From CBDDGJ01 sp965227805 (lineage in GTDB: Bacteria > Pseudomonadota > Alphaproteobacteria > RS24), in assembly GCA_965227805.1 (NCBI GenBank), contig CBDDGJ010000001.1:62001-126000 (forward strand): DNA of 64,000 nt. Direction: 5' to 3'. Positions 8,780-16,954 of this stretch are shown here, one piece after another. The notes under the pieces are model-generated. The model saw nothing but the letters and a program-made list of their open reading frames with translations. It ran no database searches and had not been told where the DNA came from. How positions within the stretch are numbered: the stretch's first letter is position 1; each line of letters begins with the position of its first letter. Made by a program: the position numbers and the translations under genes.

Positions 8780-8938
8780 ATGAGTACCCAATATACGAAA
8801 CTACCCCCCCCCCCGCAAAATAGTCATTTAGAATCAGTGCGTTATATTCTATGTGTCAAGTTGTCCGTCGCATCTATTCTGTTTGACACCGTAGCCACCA
8901 GCTATACATCAATTAATCTATTGCTTGAAGGAGTGTAA
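8780..8938 (+). CDS. Short ORF with an 11-C homopolymer, upstream of wecB
   Basis: 52 codons from ATG 8780. The N-terminus includes a run of four prolines encoded by the C11 tract at 8804-8814; the rest is moderately hydrophobic (YILCVKLSVASILF). No family recognised. It could be the decayed start of an exopolysaccharide protein or a regulatory leader. The stop lies 2 bp before the next short ORF, whose Shine-Dalgarno is inside this one, so translation could be coupled. A change in the C-tract length would shift its frame. Confidence 0.35.
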   Translation: MSTQYTKLPPPPQNSHLESVRYILCVKLSVASILFDTVATSYTSINLLLEGV

Positions 8939-8940
8939 TA

Positions 8941-9057
8941 ATGTCAGTTCTCCTGCGAGATGACGCAGTAGCGTACATCCTTAGTCCTGTCCGTTCAAAA
9001 AGTGACGATTTCATTTGTGTGTTTGAAAATGGGCCCACATCTTTGGTGTTGACATGA
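8941..9057 (+). CDS. Short ORF (38 codons) coupled to wecB
   Basis: Starts MSVLLRDDAVAYILSP with a good GAAGGAG Shine-Dalgarno 7 bp upstream, and ends in an ATGA overlap with the wecB start at 9054. No homologue recognised. wecB has no obvious Shine-Dalgarno of its own nearby, so translation of this peptide may feed ribosomes to wecB. It may equally be a remnant of a longer gene. Confidence 0.4.
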   Translation: MSVLLRDDAVAYILSPVRSKSDDFICVFENGPTSLVLT

Positions 9058-10211
9058 CGTGTGCGATCTTTCCAAGAGTCTTAACTGTTTTTGGTACGCG
9101 ACCAGAAGCAATCAAAATGGTTCCCCTGGTAAAGGCTCTTAACGCAGACACACGCTTTAACCACAAAGTGTGTGTAACAGGGCAGCATCGTGAAATGCTT
9201 GATGAGGTTTTAGATATATTTGAAATAACCCCTGATTTCGATCTTAACATTATGATTTCTAACCAGAGTCTCTCTGATATAACAAGCAAAATTCTTTTAG
9301 GGATGCGCGAAATTCTACACCAATACCGACCTGATATTGTTCTGGTTCATGGAGATACTTCAACAACATTTGGTGCCGCATTAGCGGCTTTTTATTCCAA
9401 AATCAAAGTTGGGCACATAGAGGCCGGTCTACGAACGGGTGATATTCATTCCCCTTGGCCGGAAGAAGCTAACCGTAAGCTAACTTCCTCAATAGCTAAT
9501 CTACACTTTGCGCCAACTAGATCTTCCGCAAATAACTTGATTGCTGAAGGAGTGGATACCAAAAACATTTATGTCACGGGTAACACAGTTGTTGACGCTT
9601 TATTTCTGGCGATTGATAAGATTCAAAACTCTCCAAGATTACTCAATTATTTAAAAGCCAAATATAGCTTTCTAAATTCGGGTAACAAAACAATTCTTGT
9701 TACAGGGCATCGCCGAGAAAATTTTGGAAGTGGATTCGAAAATATTTGTAAAGCGCTCGCTATAATTTCTGAGCGGAATAAAGATGTTCAGATATTATAT
9801 CCAGTTCATCTGAATCCAAACGTTCGAGAGCCAGTTAGTAAATTGTTAAAAGGAATTGAAAATATACATATTATCGAGCCAGTGGGATATTTAGATTTCG
9901 TTTATCTCATGGATAGTGTTCATCTGATCCTTACCGACTCTGGCGGCATTCAAGAAGAAGCCCCCTCACTCGGAAAGCCAGTTCTGGTCATGCGCTGCAC
10001 TACCGAACGTCCCGAAGCTCTCAATGCTGGAACGGTCAAACTTGTTGGAACGAACAGTCAAAAAATAATTTCAGAAGTTGAGCAATTATTAGCTGATGAA
10101 CGTTCATATCAAAAAATGAGCCTCGCTCATAATCCCTATGGTGATGGTAACAGCTGTAAAAAAATTCTCCGTGTGTTGAGTGGTGAAATCGTACAGTCTC
10201 AACTCGACTAA
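9054..10211 (+). CDS. wecB: UDP-N-acetylglucosamine 2-epimerase (non-hydrolysing)
   Basis: 385 residues. Converts UDP-GlcNAc to UDP-ManNAc in the cytoplasm. Family motifs: VFGTRPEAIKMVPLVKAL near the N-terminus, TGQHREMLD, LVHGDTSTTFGAALAAFY, GHIEAGLRTGD, TGHRRENFG and LTDSGGIQEEAPSLGKPVLV with the following TTERPEAL. First enzyme of the polysaccharide cluster; wecC follows after 43 bp, and together they supply UDP-ManNAcA. Flanking IS elements and the AT-rich codon use point to transfer as part of an island. Confidence 0.96.
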   Translation: MTCAIFPRVLTVFGTRPEAIKMVPLVKALNADTRFNHKVCVTGQHREMLDEVLDIFEITPDFDLNIMISNQSLSDITSKILLGMREILHQYRPDIVLVHGDTSTTFGAALAAFYSKIKVGHIEAGLRTGDIHSPWPEEANRKLTSSIANLHFAPTRSSANNLIAEGVDTKNIYVTGNTVVDALFLAIDKIQNSPRLLNYLKAKYSFLNSGNKTILVTGHRRENFGSGFENICKALAIISERNKDVQILYPVHLNPNVREPVSKLLKGIENIHIIEPVGYLDFVYLMDSVHLILTDSGGIQEEAPSLGKPVLVMRCTTERPEALNAGTVKLVGTNSQKIISEVEQLLADERSYQKMSLAHNPYGDGNSCKKILRVLSGEIVQSQLD

Positions 10212-10254
10212 ATGATCAACAAAAAATCTAAGCTTCCCCTATAAGGTAATCATT

Positions 10255-11505
10255 ATGGCAACGCAGTTTAATAAAGTTTCCGTTATTGGTCTGGGATACA
10301 TCGGTCTGCCTACAGCAGCTGTCATTGCATCTCGTAAAATTAAGGTCACTGGTGTTGATATTAATCAGCATGTTGTAGATACCATTAATGAAGGTAATAT
10401 CCATATAGTCGAGCCAAACTTGGATTCTATTGTTAAAACTACAGTACGTGATGGTTATCTTCGCGCAACAACTACACCAGAACCTGCGGATGCTTTTTTG
10501 ATCAGCGTTCCAACCCCCTTTAAAGAAAATTATCAACCAGATCTTTCATATATCGAAGCCGTTGCGAAAGCGATTGCACCAGTGCTAGAACCTAATAATC
10601 TAGTGATATTAGAGTCAACCTCTCCAGTAGGGGCTACCGAACAGATGTCCGCCTGGCTAACAGAGGAGCGTCCTGATTTGACTTTTCCTCAAGATAGAGG
10701 TGAGTATTCCAATATCCGTATTGCTCATTGCCCAGAGCGAGTTCTGCCGGGTCATGTCATTCGTGAGCTGGTTGAAAACGACCGTATCGTTGGGGGAATG
10801 ACAGATAGTTGTTCCAAAGCAGCAGTGGATCTATACAAGATATTTGTTGAAGGTGCCTGTATTGCCACTGATGTTCGCACAGCAGAAATGTGCAAATTGG
10901 TTGAAAATAGTTTCAGAGATGTCAACATAGCATTTGCAAATGAACTTTCAATGATTTGCGATAAGTTGAACATTGATGTTTGGGAGCTTATCCGTCTGGC
11001 AAATAAACACCCGCGCGTGAATATTTTACAGCCAGGTTGCGGCGTTGGAGGGCACTGTATTGCTGTAGACCCGTGGTTTATCGTCTCACAAGCACCAGAT
11101 CTTGCACATCTCATTAAAACAGCACGCAATGTGAATAATAAAAAGCCTGTCGCTGTTTTTGATAAAATTGTTTCTGAAGCAAAAGCAAAAAATACAAAAG
11201 ATATTGCAATATTGGGTATAACATTCAAACCAGATATTGACGATACAAGAGAGAGTCCGGCAATAGAAGTCGTAAAAATGCTTTGTGAAGCAGACTTTAA
11301 TGTAAAAGTGTTTGAACCTAATTTAGCAACCTTGCCATCAAACCTTACACAAAGCGGTATAGAGATGATAGCCTCACTTGAAGACGTCATAAATTCAAAG
11401 AACTGTGTTTCGGCAGTGCTAGTGGCTCACAAAGAATTTGAAGTGGCTTCAAGTGATTTAAAGGCTATTTCTGCCTTAGATTTTTGTGGGTTTACCAATG
11501 GCTAA
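10255..11505 (+). CDS. wecC: UDP-N-acetyl-D-mannosamine dehydrogenase
   Basis: 416 residues, UDP-glucose/GDP-mannose dehydrogenase family. N-terminal NAD-binding Rossmann fold (VIGLGYIGLPTAAVIAS), central helix (EMCKLVENSFRDVNIAFANE), and the catalytic Cys268 in GCGVGGHCIAVDPWF. The C-terminal domain has ILGITFKPDIDDTRESPA. Oxidises UDP-ManNAc to UDP-ManNAcA in two NAD+-dependent steps. The stop overlaps the ATG of the next gene (ATGGCTAA). Confidence 0.96.
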   Translation: MATQFNKVSVIGLGYIGLPTAAVIASRKIKVTGVDINQHVVDTINEGNIHIVEPNLDSIVKTTVRDGYLRATTTPEPADAFLISVPTPFKENYQPDLSYIEAVAKAIAPVLEPNNLVILESTSPVGATEQMSAWLTEERPDLTFPQDRGEYSNIRIAHCPERVLPGHVIRELVENDRIVGGMTDSCSKAAVDLYKIFVEGACIATDVRTAEMCKLVENSFRDVNIAFANELSMICDKLNIDVWELIRLANKHPRVNILQPGCGVGGHCIAVDPWFIVSQAPDLAHLIKTARNVNNKKPVAVFDKIVSEAKAKNTKDIAILGITFKPDIDDTRESPAIEVVKMLCEADFNVKVFEPNLATLPSNLTQSGIEMIASLEDVINSKNCVSAVLVAHKEFEVASSDLKAISALDFCGFTNG

Positions 11506-14500
11506 AAATTCTGCGCCAGACAAAAAGAAAAATATATTTCTGTTTTTTGGGCATGTTGCGAGTAACATTGGTGATCTTGCCATTAATACGGGCGAATTAG
11601 AGCTTCTTCAGGCCGCCCATCCTAACGCTAGCATTACAGTCGTATTTTTTGGCGATAATGCGAATTACATTCATAATTCTATTGCATCCTGTGGTTCAAA
11701 ATTAGATCACATATTCATATTTAAGCCATCGCTTGAAAAAGCACTTAAATATCTGGCTGATCCGGTTGAATTTTTGGTGCATACAGGCGCAAAAAATGCT
11801 GACCTTATTTGTGTGGCATCGGGTGAATATTACTTCTCCTACAAAGATAATCCAAATGATGAAATTCTCTTTTGGCGCACCCTTCCCATTGTAGCGGCTA
11901 AAAAAAACAATCAAGACGTTATTATGCTGCCATCGACATTTGGGCCGTTTGAAACAGACGCATCCGCAAAAATGATGCGTTCTATTTTGTCGATCACAGA
12001 TACCCATAGCGCGCGGGAAACGGAATCTCAAAAAGTTCTTGGAAAAGAAAAATTGACGGATCAAGCACATCTCATGCTTGATCCTGCGTTCTTTATTAAT
12101 ACGGCTAATCTTAAAACCTATAATGAGAACTGTCCGCAGGGTCATTTAGCGATATCCATGCGCTCAGAGACCACGGGCATGCGTCTTGCCAAAATAACCA
12201 AGAAAGCGGGTGGCAAAATTATTGTGGCTAACCAGCTCTCATATCAATTTACATTGGATCTGTGCCAGAAATATTTGGCGTCAGAAGAAGATAATGTCGT
12301 TGTTTTATATATTCAAACAATTGCCGATAAAATACTTGGAGAAGCCGTTGCGTCGAAAATTGCAGAAACATACAATAAAGCGCGTATAAAACTGATAAGG
12401 CCGAATACGGTCGACGAATATTTATCCTATCTCGCACGCGCTAACTTTGTTGTTGCGTCACGATTCCATGCCATCATCCTTTCACTTATTTTGGGTAAGC
12501 CGGTTTTTGGTACAGCATTTGATGTACATGGGCATAAAATGCCGGGTTTGTTTGATATGCTTAAGATAAAGCCATGGTATTCTGAATTAACAACCAATAC
12601 GGTTATGGCAACAGTTGAAAAGGCGCTTAAGAAGATTTTATCTTCTGATCAATTCCCCAAAACGGTGTTTGAAAAAATAGAGTCTGAAAAAGAGGTAACA
12701 CGTAAATGGCTGGTTGAAATGAAATCTAGCCAGTATAATCAGAATAAAATAATTGAAATCGGTGAATTGTTTTCGAATGCTTATATGCCCTACTTCATGA
12801 AGAAAATCCAAGCAGTAGTTATTTCTTTAAAAAAAGAAGTAGCACTTCAAAAAGACGAAATTAATAAACTTGAAAAAGTGAGCGCGGATCAAAAACTCAA
12901 AAATTCTTTAGTTACTTCTTTAAAAAAAGAAGTAGCACTTCAAAAAGACGAAATTAATAAACTTGAAAAAGTGAACGCGGATCAAAAACTCAAAAATTCT
13001 TTAGTTACTTCTTTAAAAAAAGAAGTAGCACTTCAAAAAGACGAAATTAATAAACTTGAAAAAGTGAACGCGGATCAAAAACTCAAAAATTCTTTGCTGA
13101 GAACAAACGTTAAAATTCTCAAAGGGTCGATTTCCTTTCGCGTGGGGCAGCAAATTGTCAAAGATGCGGGCCGACCGCTACACTGGACATTATTGCCCAT
13201 AAAATTATTTAGAATATACAAGCAGCACCTCAAATATAGATCTTCAGCCAGCAAACCTGCCCCCAGAAATAAGAGTGCAGATAACGAAGCAAATTTTGAA
13301 AGATTAATTAGGCTCCTCAGCCCTAAAAAAATTACGCCCATCGAGACGATCGATAAACGGGTTTGTTATGTTCTGCATAATTCTTTGCCCTATGCCTCCG
13401 GTGGTTACGCAACAAGAGCACATGGGCTTTCTAAAGGGCTTAAAGCCGCTGGCTATGATGTTTTTGCTTTAACACGACCAGGATTTCCCGCCGATACTAT
13501 TGAAATTGATATGGAAAACATCTCGGACCATGAGATTGATGGGATCAGATATTTGCGCGATTTGAGCGTTTTCCGAAAAGGACAACAAGCGCATAATTAT
13601 ATGGAAAAAATCATCGATTCTTTTGAGGCGCGCTTTAGAGAAATAAAACCAAGCATGGTTATTGCTGCTTCATTTCCATTGACCGCTATGCCCGCAATTA
13701 TCGCGGCAAAGCGATTGGGTATACCGGTAATTTATGAGTTGCGAGGGCTTGAAGAGATTACCAAATTGTCCCGAGATAAGAACTATGCAGACAGCGAAGA
13801 GTTCTTTTTGAAAGTTAGGGTGGAAACTGCTACAGCGATTACGGCTGACCATGTCTTCACCCTAACGTGTGCGATGCGCGAGGAACTCATCCAGCGTGGA
13901 GTTGATAATAGCAAAATAACGCTTCTCCCGAATTCATGCGATTCTGATAATTTTATTCCGATTAGTCGCGATGCACGACTATCAGAAAGTTATAACATTC
14001 CGCATTATATGCCCGTTATTGGCTATATTGGTTCTATGGTATTTTATGAAGGCTTAGAAGATTTGATCGATGCCTGTGGTATTCTAAAAAAAGAAGGCCT
14101 AGAATTTAGATTGCTCATTGTAGGGAGTGAACACTCATCAATATCAAATGTAGGGCCCATTACCCAAGCGATCCAAAAAGCTGCGGACAAAAACAATCTC
14201 AATGATTGGCTAATCATGCCGGGCCGTATTTCGCATGAAGAGGTGCAGAGCCATTATTCATTAATAGATATTGCACCATTTCCGCGGAAAGCCCTTCCCG
14301 TATGTGAAATGGTTTCTCCAATGAAACCCCTTGAAGCAATGGCTATGGAAAAAGCTGTTATTGTATCGAGTGTTAATGCACTCACAGAAATGGTTCAAGA
14401 TGATGAAACCGGGCTTGTATTTGAAAAAGGAAACACAATCTCACTCGCCAAAGTATTACACAAATTGATAAGAGATCCCGCTCTGCGCACACGCCTTGGA

Positions 14501-15265
14501 AAAAAGGCAAGAACTTTTGTATCAAACGAGAGAAGCTGGAAAGCAACTGCATCCATAGGTGTAGACAAGATCAAAACACTGGTGGGGCAAACAACATCTG
14601 ATAATAGGTTTCCTGCATGGTGGGTACAAATTGATCCAGCCTTTGCTGAGAAATGCGGCTATGTTGATATAAAAGACTGGGAGTTGAGCGACGCGACAGA
14701 GACGCTCAAAAAGATCTATATTGATCGCTATGATGAAGAGTCCATAAATCGGCGTATCCCTCTTTCCAACTGGAAAAGAGCCGATATTTGTTGGCAAAAA
14801 GCACCTAAAGACTTATCAACCATAGATATTGGTAGTGGCCTCGGCGAATTTATCAATCTATTTGCGATTAATAATAAAGACACTCCAATCGCATCCGTTG
14901 ATACAAGAGACTGGGATAAATATTTCGATCATACAGGTCGTATTGAACGGATCTATAAAAATATTTTTGATCTTGGTGATGGAGAGATTAGAGATGTAGT
15001 CACCTGCTTTGAAGTAATTGAACATTTACCGCCAGAAAGGGTGACTGAGGCTGTTAGTATTTTGCGCAAATTAGCACGAAAGAAACTCTTTATCTCTGTG
15101 CCATTTCTTGAACCACTTCCTATGTATAAAGGACACTTTACAAGGTTCACAGAAATCAACCTCATGGAATTGATGCCTGATGCCAAATTCACTATTTTTG
15201 CCAAAAGTACAACCAATAAGCAAAAGGTCAATGCTTGGATATTGGCAGAGATTGATGTAAACTGA
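11498..15265 (+). CDS. Triple fusion: polysaccharide pyruvyl transferase, GT4 glycosyltransferase, SAM methyltransferase
   Basis: About 1255 residues from ATG 11498, which overlaps the wecC stop (a GTG at 11486 is a less likely start). Residues ~10-400 resemble polysaccharide pyruvyl transferase (NIGDLAINTGELELL; SRFHAIILSLILGKPVFG). Residues 443-535 are three near-identical 31-residue coiled-coil repeats (SLKKEVALQKDEINKLEKV) encoded by 93-bp DNA repeats. Residues ~620-1030 are a GT4 glycosyltransferase (SGGYATRAHGLSKGL; GYIGSMVFYEGLEDLIDA; PLEAMAMEKAVI). Residues ~1100-1250 are a class I methyltransferase (TIDIGSGLGEF; VVTCFEVIEHLPPERV). Domain calls are by motif. I infer that it extends and decorates one glycan (pyruvyl ketal, sugar, methyl cap); the acceptor is unknown. 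Confidence 0.85.
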   Translation: MAKNSAPDKKKNIFLFFGHVASNIGDLAINTGELELLQAAHPNASITVVFFGDNANYIHNSIASCGSKLDHIFIFKPSLEKALKYLADPVEFLVHTGAKNADLICVASGEYYFSYKDNPNDEILFWRTLPIVAAKKNNQDVIMLPSTFGPFETDASAKMMRSILSITDTHSARETESQKVLGKEKLTDQAHLMLDPAFFINTANLKTYNENCPQGHLAISMRSETTGMRLAKITKKAGGKIIVANQLSYQFTLDLCQKYLASEEDNVVVLYIQTIADKILGEAVASKIAETYNKARIKLIRPNTVDEYLSYLARANFVVASRFHAIILSLILGKPVFGTAFDVHGHKMPGLFDMLKIKPWYSELTTNTVMATVEKALKKILSSDQFPKTVFEKIESEKEVTRKWLVEMKSSQYNQNKIIEIGELFSNAYMPYFMKKIQAVVISLKKEVALQKDEINKLEKVSADQKLKNSLVTSLKKEVALQKDEINKLEKVNADQKLKNSLVTSLKKEVALQKDEINKLEKVNADQKLKNSLLRTNVKILKGSISFRVGQQIVKDAGRPLHWTLLPIKLFRIYKQHLKYRSSASKPAPRNKSADNEANFERLIRLLSPKKITPIETIDKRVCYVLHNSLPYASGGYATRAHGLSKGLKAAGYDVFALTRPGFPADTIEIDMENISDHEIDGIRYLRDLSVFRKGQQAHNYMEKIIDSFEARFREIKPSMVIAASFPLTAMPAIIAAKRLGIPVIYELRGLEEITKLSRDKNYADSEEFFLKVRVETATAITADHVFTLTCAMREELIQRGVDNSKITLLPNSCDSDNFIPISRDARLSESYNIPHYMPVIGYIGSMVFYEGLEDLIDACGILKKEGLEFRLLIVGSEHSSISNVGPITQAIQKAADKNNLNDWLIMPGRISHEEVQSHYSLIDIAPFPRKALPVCEMVSPMKPLEAMAMEKAVIVSSVNALTEMVQDDETGLVFEKGNTISLAKVLHKLIRDPALRTRLGKKARTFVSNERSWKATASIGVDKIKTLVGQTTSDNRFPAWWVQIDPAFAEKCGYVDIKDWELSDATETLKKIYIDRYDEESINRRIPLSNWKRADICWQKAPKDLSTIDIGSGLGEFINLFAINNKDTPIASVDTRDWDKYFDHTGRIERIYKNIFDLGDGEIRDVVTCFEVIEHLPPERVTEAVSILRKLARKKLFISVPFLEPLPMYKGHFTRFTEINLMELMPDAKFTIFAKSTTNKQKVNAWILAEIDVN

Positions 15266-15271
15266 TATTTC

Positions 15272-16954
15272 ATGATTAACTCAAACTTTTCAGATTTGAT
15301 TGCAATCCCGCATAAACTGTCTGCGATGGTTGTACATTTAAAATTTAATAATATTAACATAAAGTTAGTATCACTTCTAAATGCCCTCCAAAATATAACC
15401 AGCTTTTTATTGATGATAATCCCCCTAAAAGCATTATTATTTATACTTAGTGACAGGTATTATTTTGCAATTTTAGGTGATAATATAGATAAATTTATTT
15501 ACTTATCTATACTAATTTTGATATTTTTGTTTTTTGCAATAATAGATCATTTTATTAAAGCCCGCATTAAGACAATCAAGTATCAACTTTCAGTAAAGTA
15601 TAGAAATATAGACAGATATAAGGTTTTTAATAGCCAAAACTACTTTGTTGTACCAATTATTGATCACATGATCGATTTTTATTCATCTATAATTTTGTTT
15701 TCCCTATATTTTGCCATAGCTCTTTTAATAAAACCAATTGTAGGTTTTTTGTATGCTTTTATTGTTGTTATGTTTGCATTTGTCTTTTTGCGCGTCAAGA
15801 ATAGCCATACAACTAAGAGGCTTTCTTATTTTTTCTACTTCAGAATAATATCAATAACACTAACACTTATTTTTATTGTAAGTATTTTAAATGAAACAGT
15901 AATATTTTTGTCTTTAGTCCTTTTTTTTGTAACTCGACAATGGCTTGCTCAAATAATTCAAATAGGTTCTGTACTTGTTAAGTTAGATAATGTGAAAATG
16001 CCACGGGTTCTTATTTCTCGGAAATTAGATGACCAAGAAACACTCAAACATCCTACTATTATGAAAACGTACATTAACGATGAAATAAAGCATAACATAA
16101 TAAAACTAATTTCAAGAAAAGTTGAAGGTAAGTATGTCGAACTGAACGAATTTAGATTTAGATATTTATATACCCCGCTTTCATCTATAGACACTTTTTA
16201 TCTTTCTGGACCACAAAACGATTTGGTCCCAAAAAATAATTTGGTTGTTTACTACAAAAAACTGCAGTTATTTCTCAGTGAGCTGGAGTTGCAACCATTA
16301 TTTCGTTGTTCTTCTTTAACTTGCGATATAGAGATCGTTCAGCATCGTGAGTTAAACGGTGTGGTTTTTAAGGAAGAAATTGGGAGTAGATATTCTAAAA
16401 ACAGTTTTATGAAAAATATCCAACATATACTGGTAGAACTTTGGAAAGTTAATCCAGAGTATGGCGCTGTAAATGGTATTAATGATTGTTATATTGAACG
16501 AAATTTGAATAAGAACATTATTGAAGACCTTATTTTGATTGCTGAGAACGATCAAGAAAGAGCTATTCTTAGCAGCCTAGCTCAAAAGACTGATCTAATT
16601 ATAGAAAAAATTTCAAAGTATCCTCAGGTGTTTTTTCACCCTTTTTTTTCATCCGATATTTTTTTTCAGGGCAACGATGATACACCTAGAATGATAGGTT
16701 TTGGTTATCTGGAAGTAGCTCCTGTTGGGGTACAACTTGCATTTATTGAAAAGGATTTAAGTCCAGAACAATTAAATGTTATTCTAAAACAATTGCTATC
16801 AAGTAGACCTGAGTTCTCCAATATCTTACCAGACGATTTATTGGTTCCTAAGATAGCATATCAATTTTTAAGAGCATTTAGGCAAGCGCAATACGTAAAT
16901 GCGAAGTATAAAGCAATCAAACTAGCTGCGGCTGTGGAAAGACATGATATATAG
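15272..16954 (+). CDS. Membrane protein with C-terminal soluble domain, unknown function
   Basis: 560 residues, very AT-rich coding. Residues ~35-240 hold about six hydrophobic segments (FLLMIIPLKALLFIL; FIYLSILILIFLFFAIID; IILFSLYFAIALLI; FLYAFIVVMFAFVFL; IISITLTLIFIVSIL; TVIFLSLVLFFVT), resembling an ABC-exporter membrane domain without any Walker motifs. Residues ~290-555 are soluble; FFHPFFSSDIFF followed by MIGFGYLEVAPVGVQLAF loosely recalls the catalytic region of aminoglycoside-phosphotransferase-like kinases, but the HGD/D residues are not clear. The 3' end overlaps the next gene by 11 bp. Position suggests a part in export or modification of the polysaccharide. No firm family. Confidence 0.6.
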   Translation: MINSNFSDLIAIPHKLSAMVVHLKFNNINIKLVSLLNALQNITSFLLMIIPLKALLFILSDRYYFAILGDNIDKFIYLSILILIFLFFAIIDHFIKARIKTIKYQLSVKYRNIDRYKVFNSQNYFVVPIIDHMIDFYSSIILFSLYFAIALLIKPIVGFLYAFIVVMFAFVFLRVKNSHTTKRLSYFFYFRIISITLTLIFIVSILNETVIFLSLVLFFVTRQWLAQIIQIGSVLVKLDNVKMPRVLISRKLDDQETLKHPTIMKTYINDEIKHNIIKLISRKVEGKYVELNEFRFRYLYTPLSSIDTFYLSGPQNDLVPKNNLVVYYKKLQLFLSELELQPLFRCSSLTCDIEIVQHRELNGVVFKEEIGSRYSKNSFMKNIQHILVELWKVNPEYGAVNGINDCYIERNLNKNIIEDLILIAENDQERAILSSLAQKTDLIIEKISKYPQVFFHPFFSSDIFFQGNDDTPRMIGFGYLEVAPVGVQLAFIEKDLSPEQLNVILKQLLSSRPEFSNILPDDLLVPKIAYQFLRAFRQAQYVNAKYKAIKLAAAVERHDI

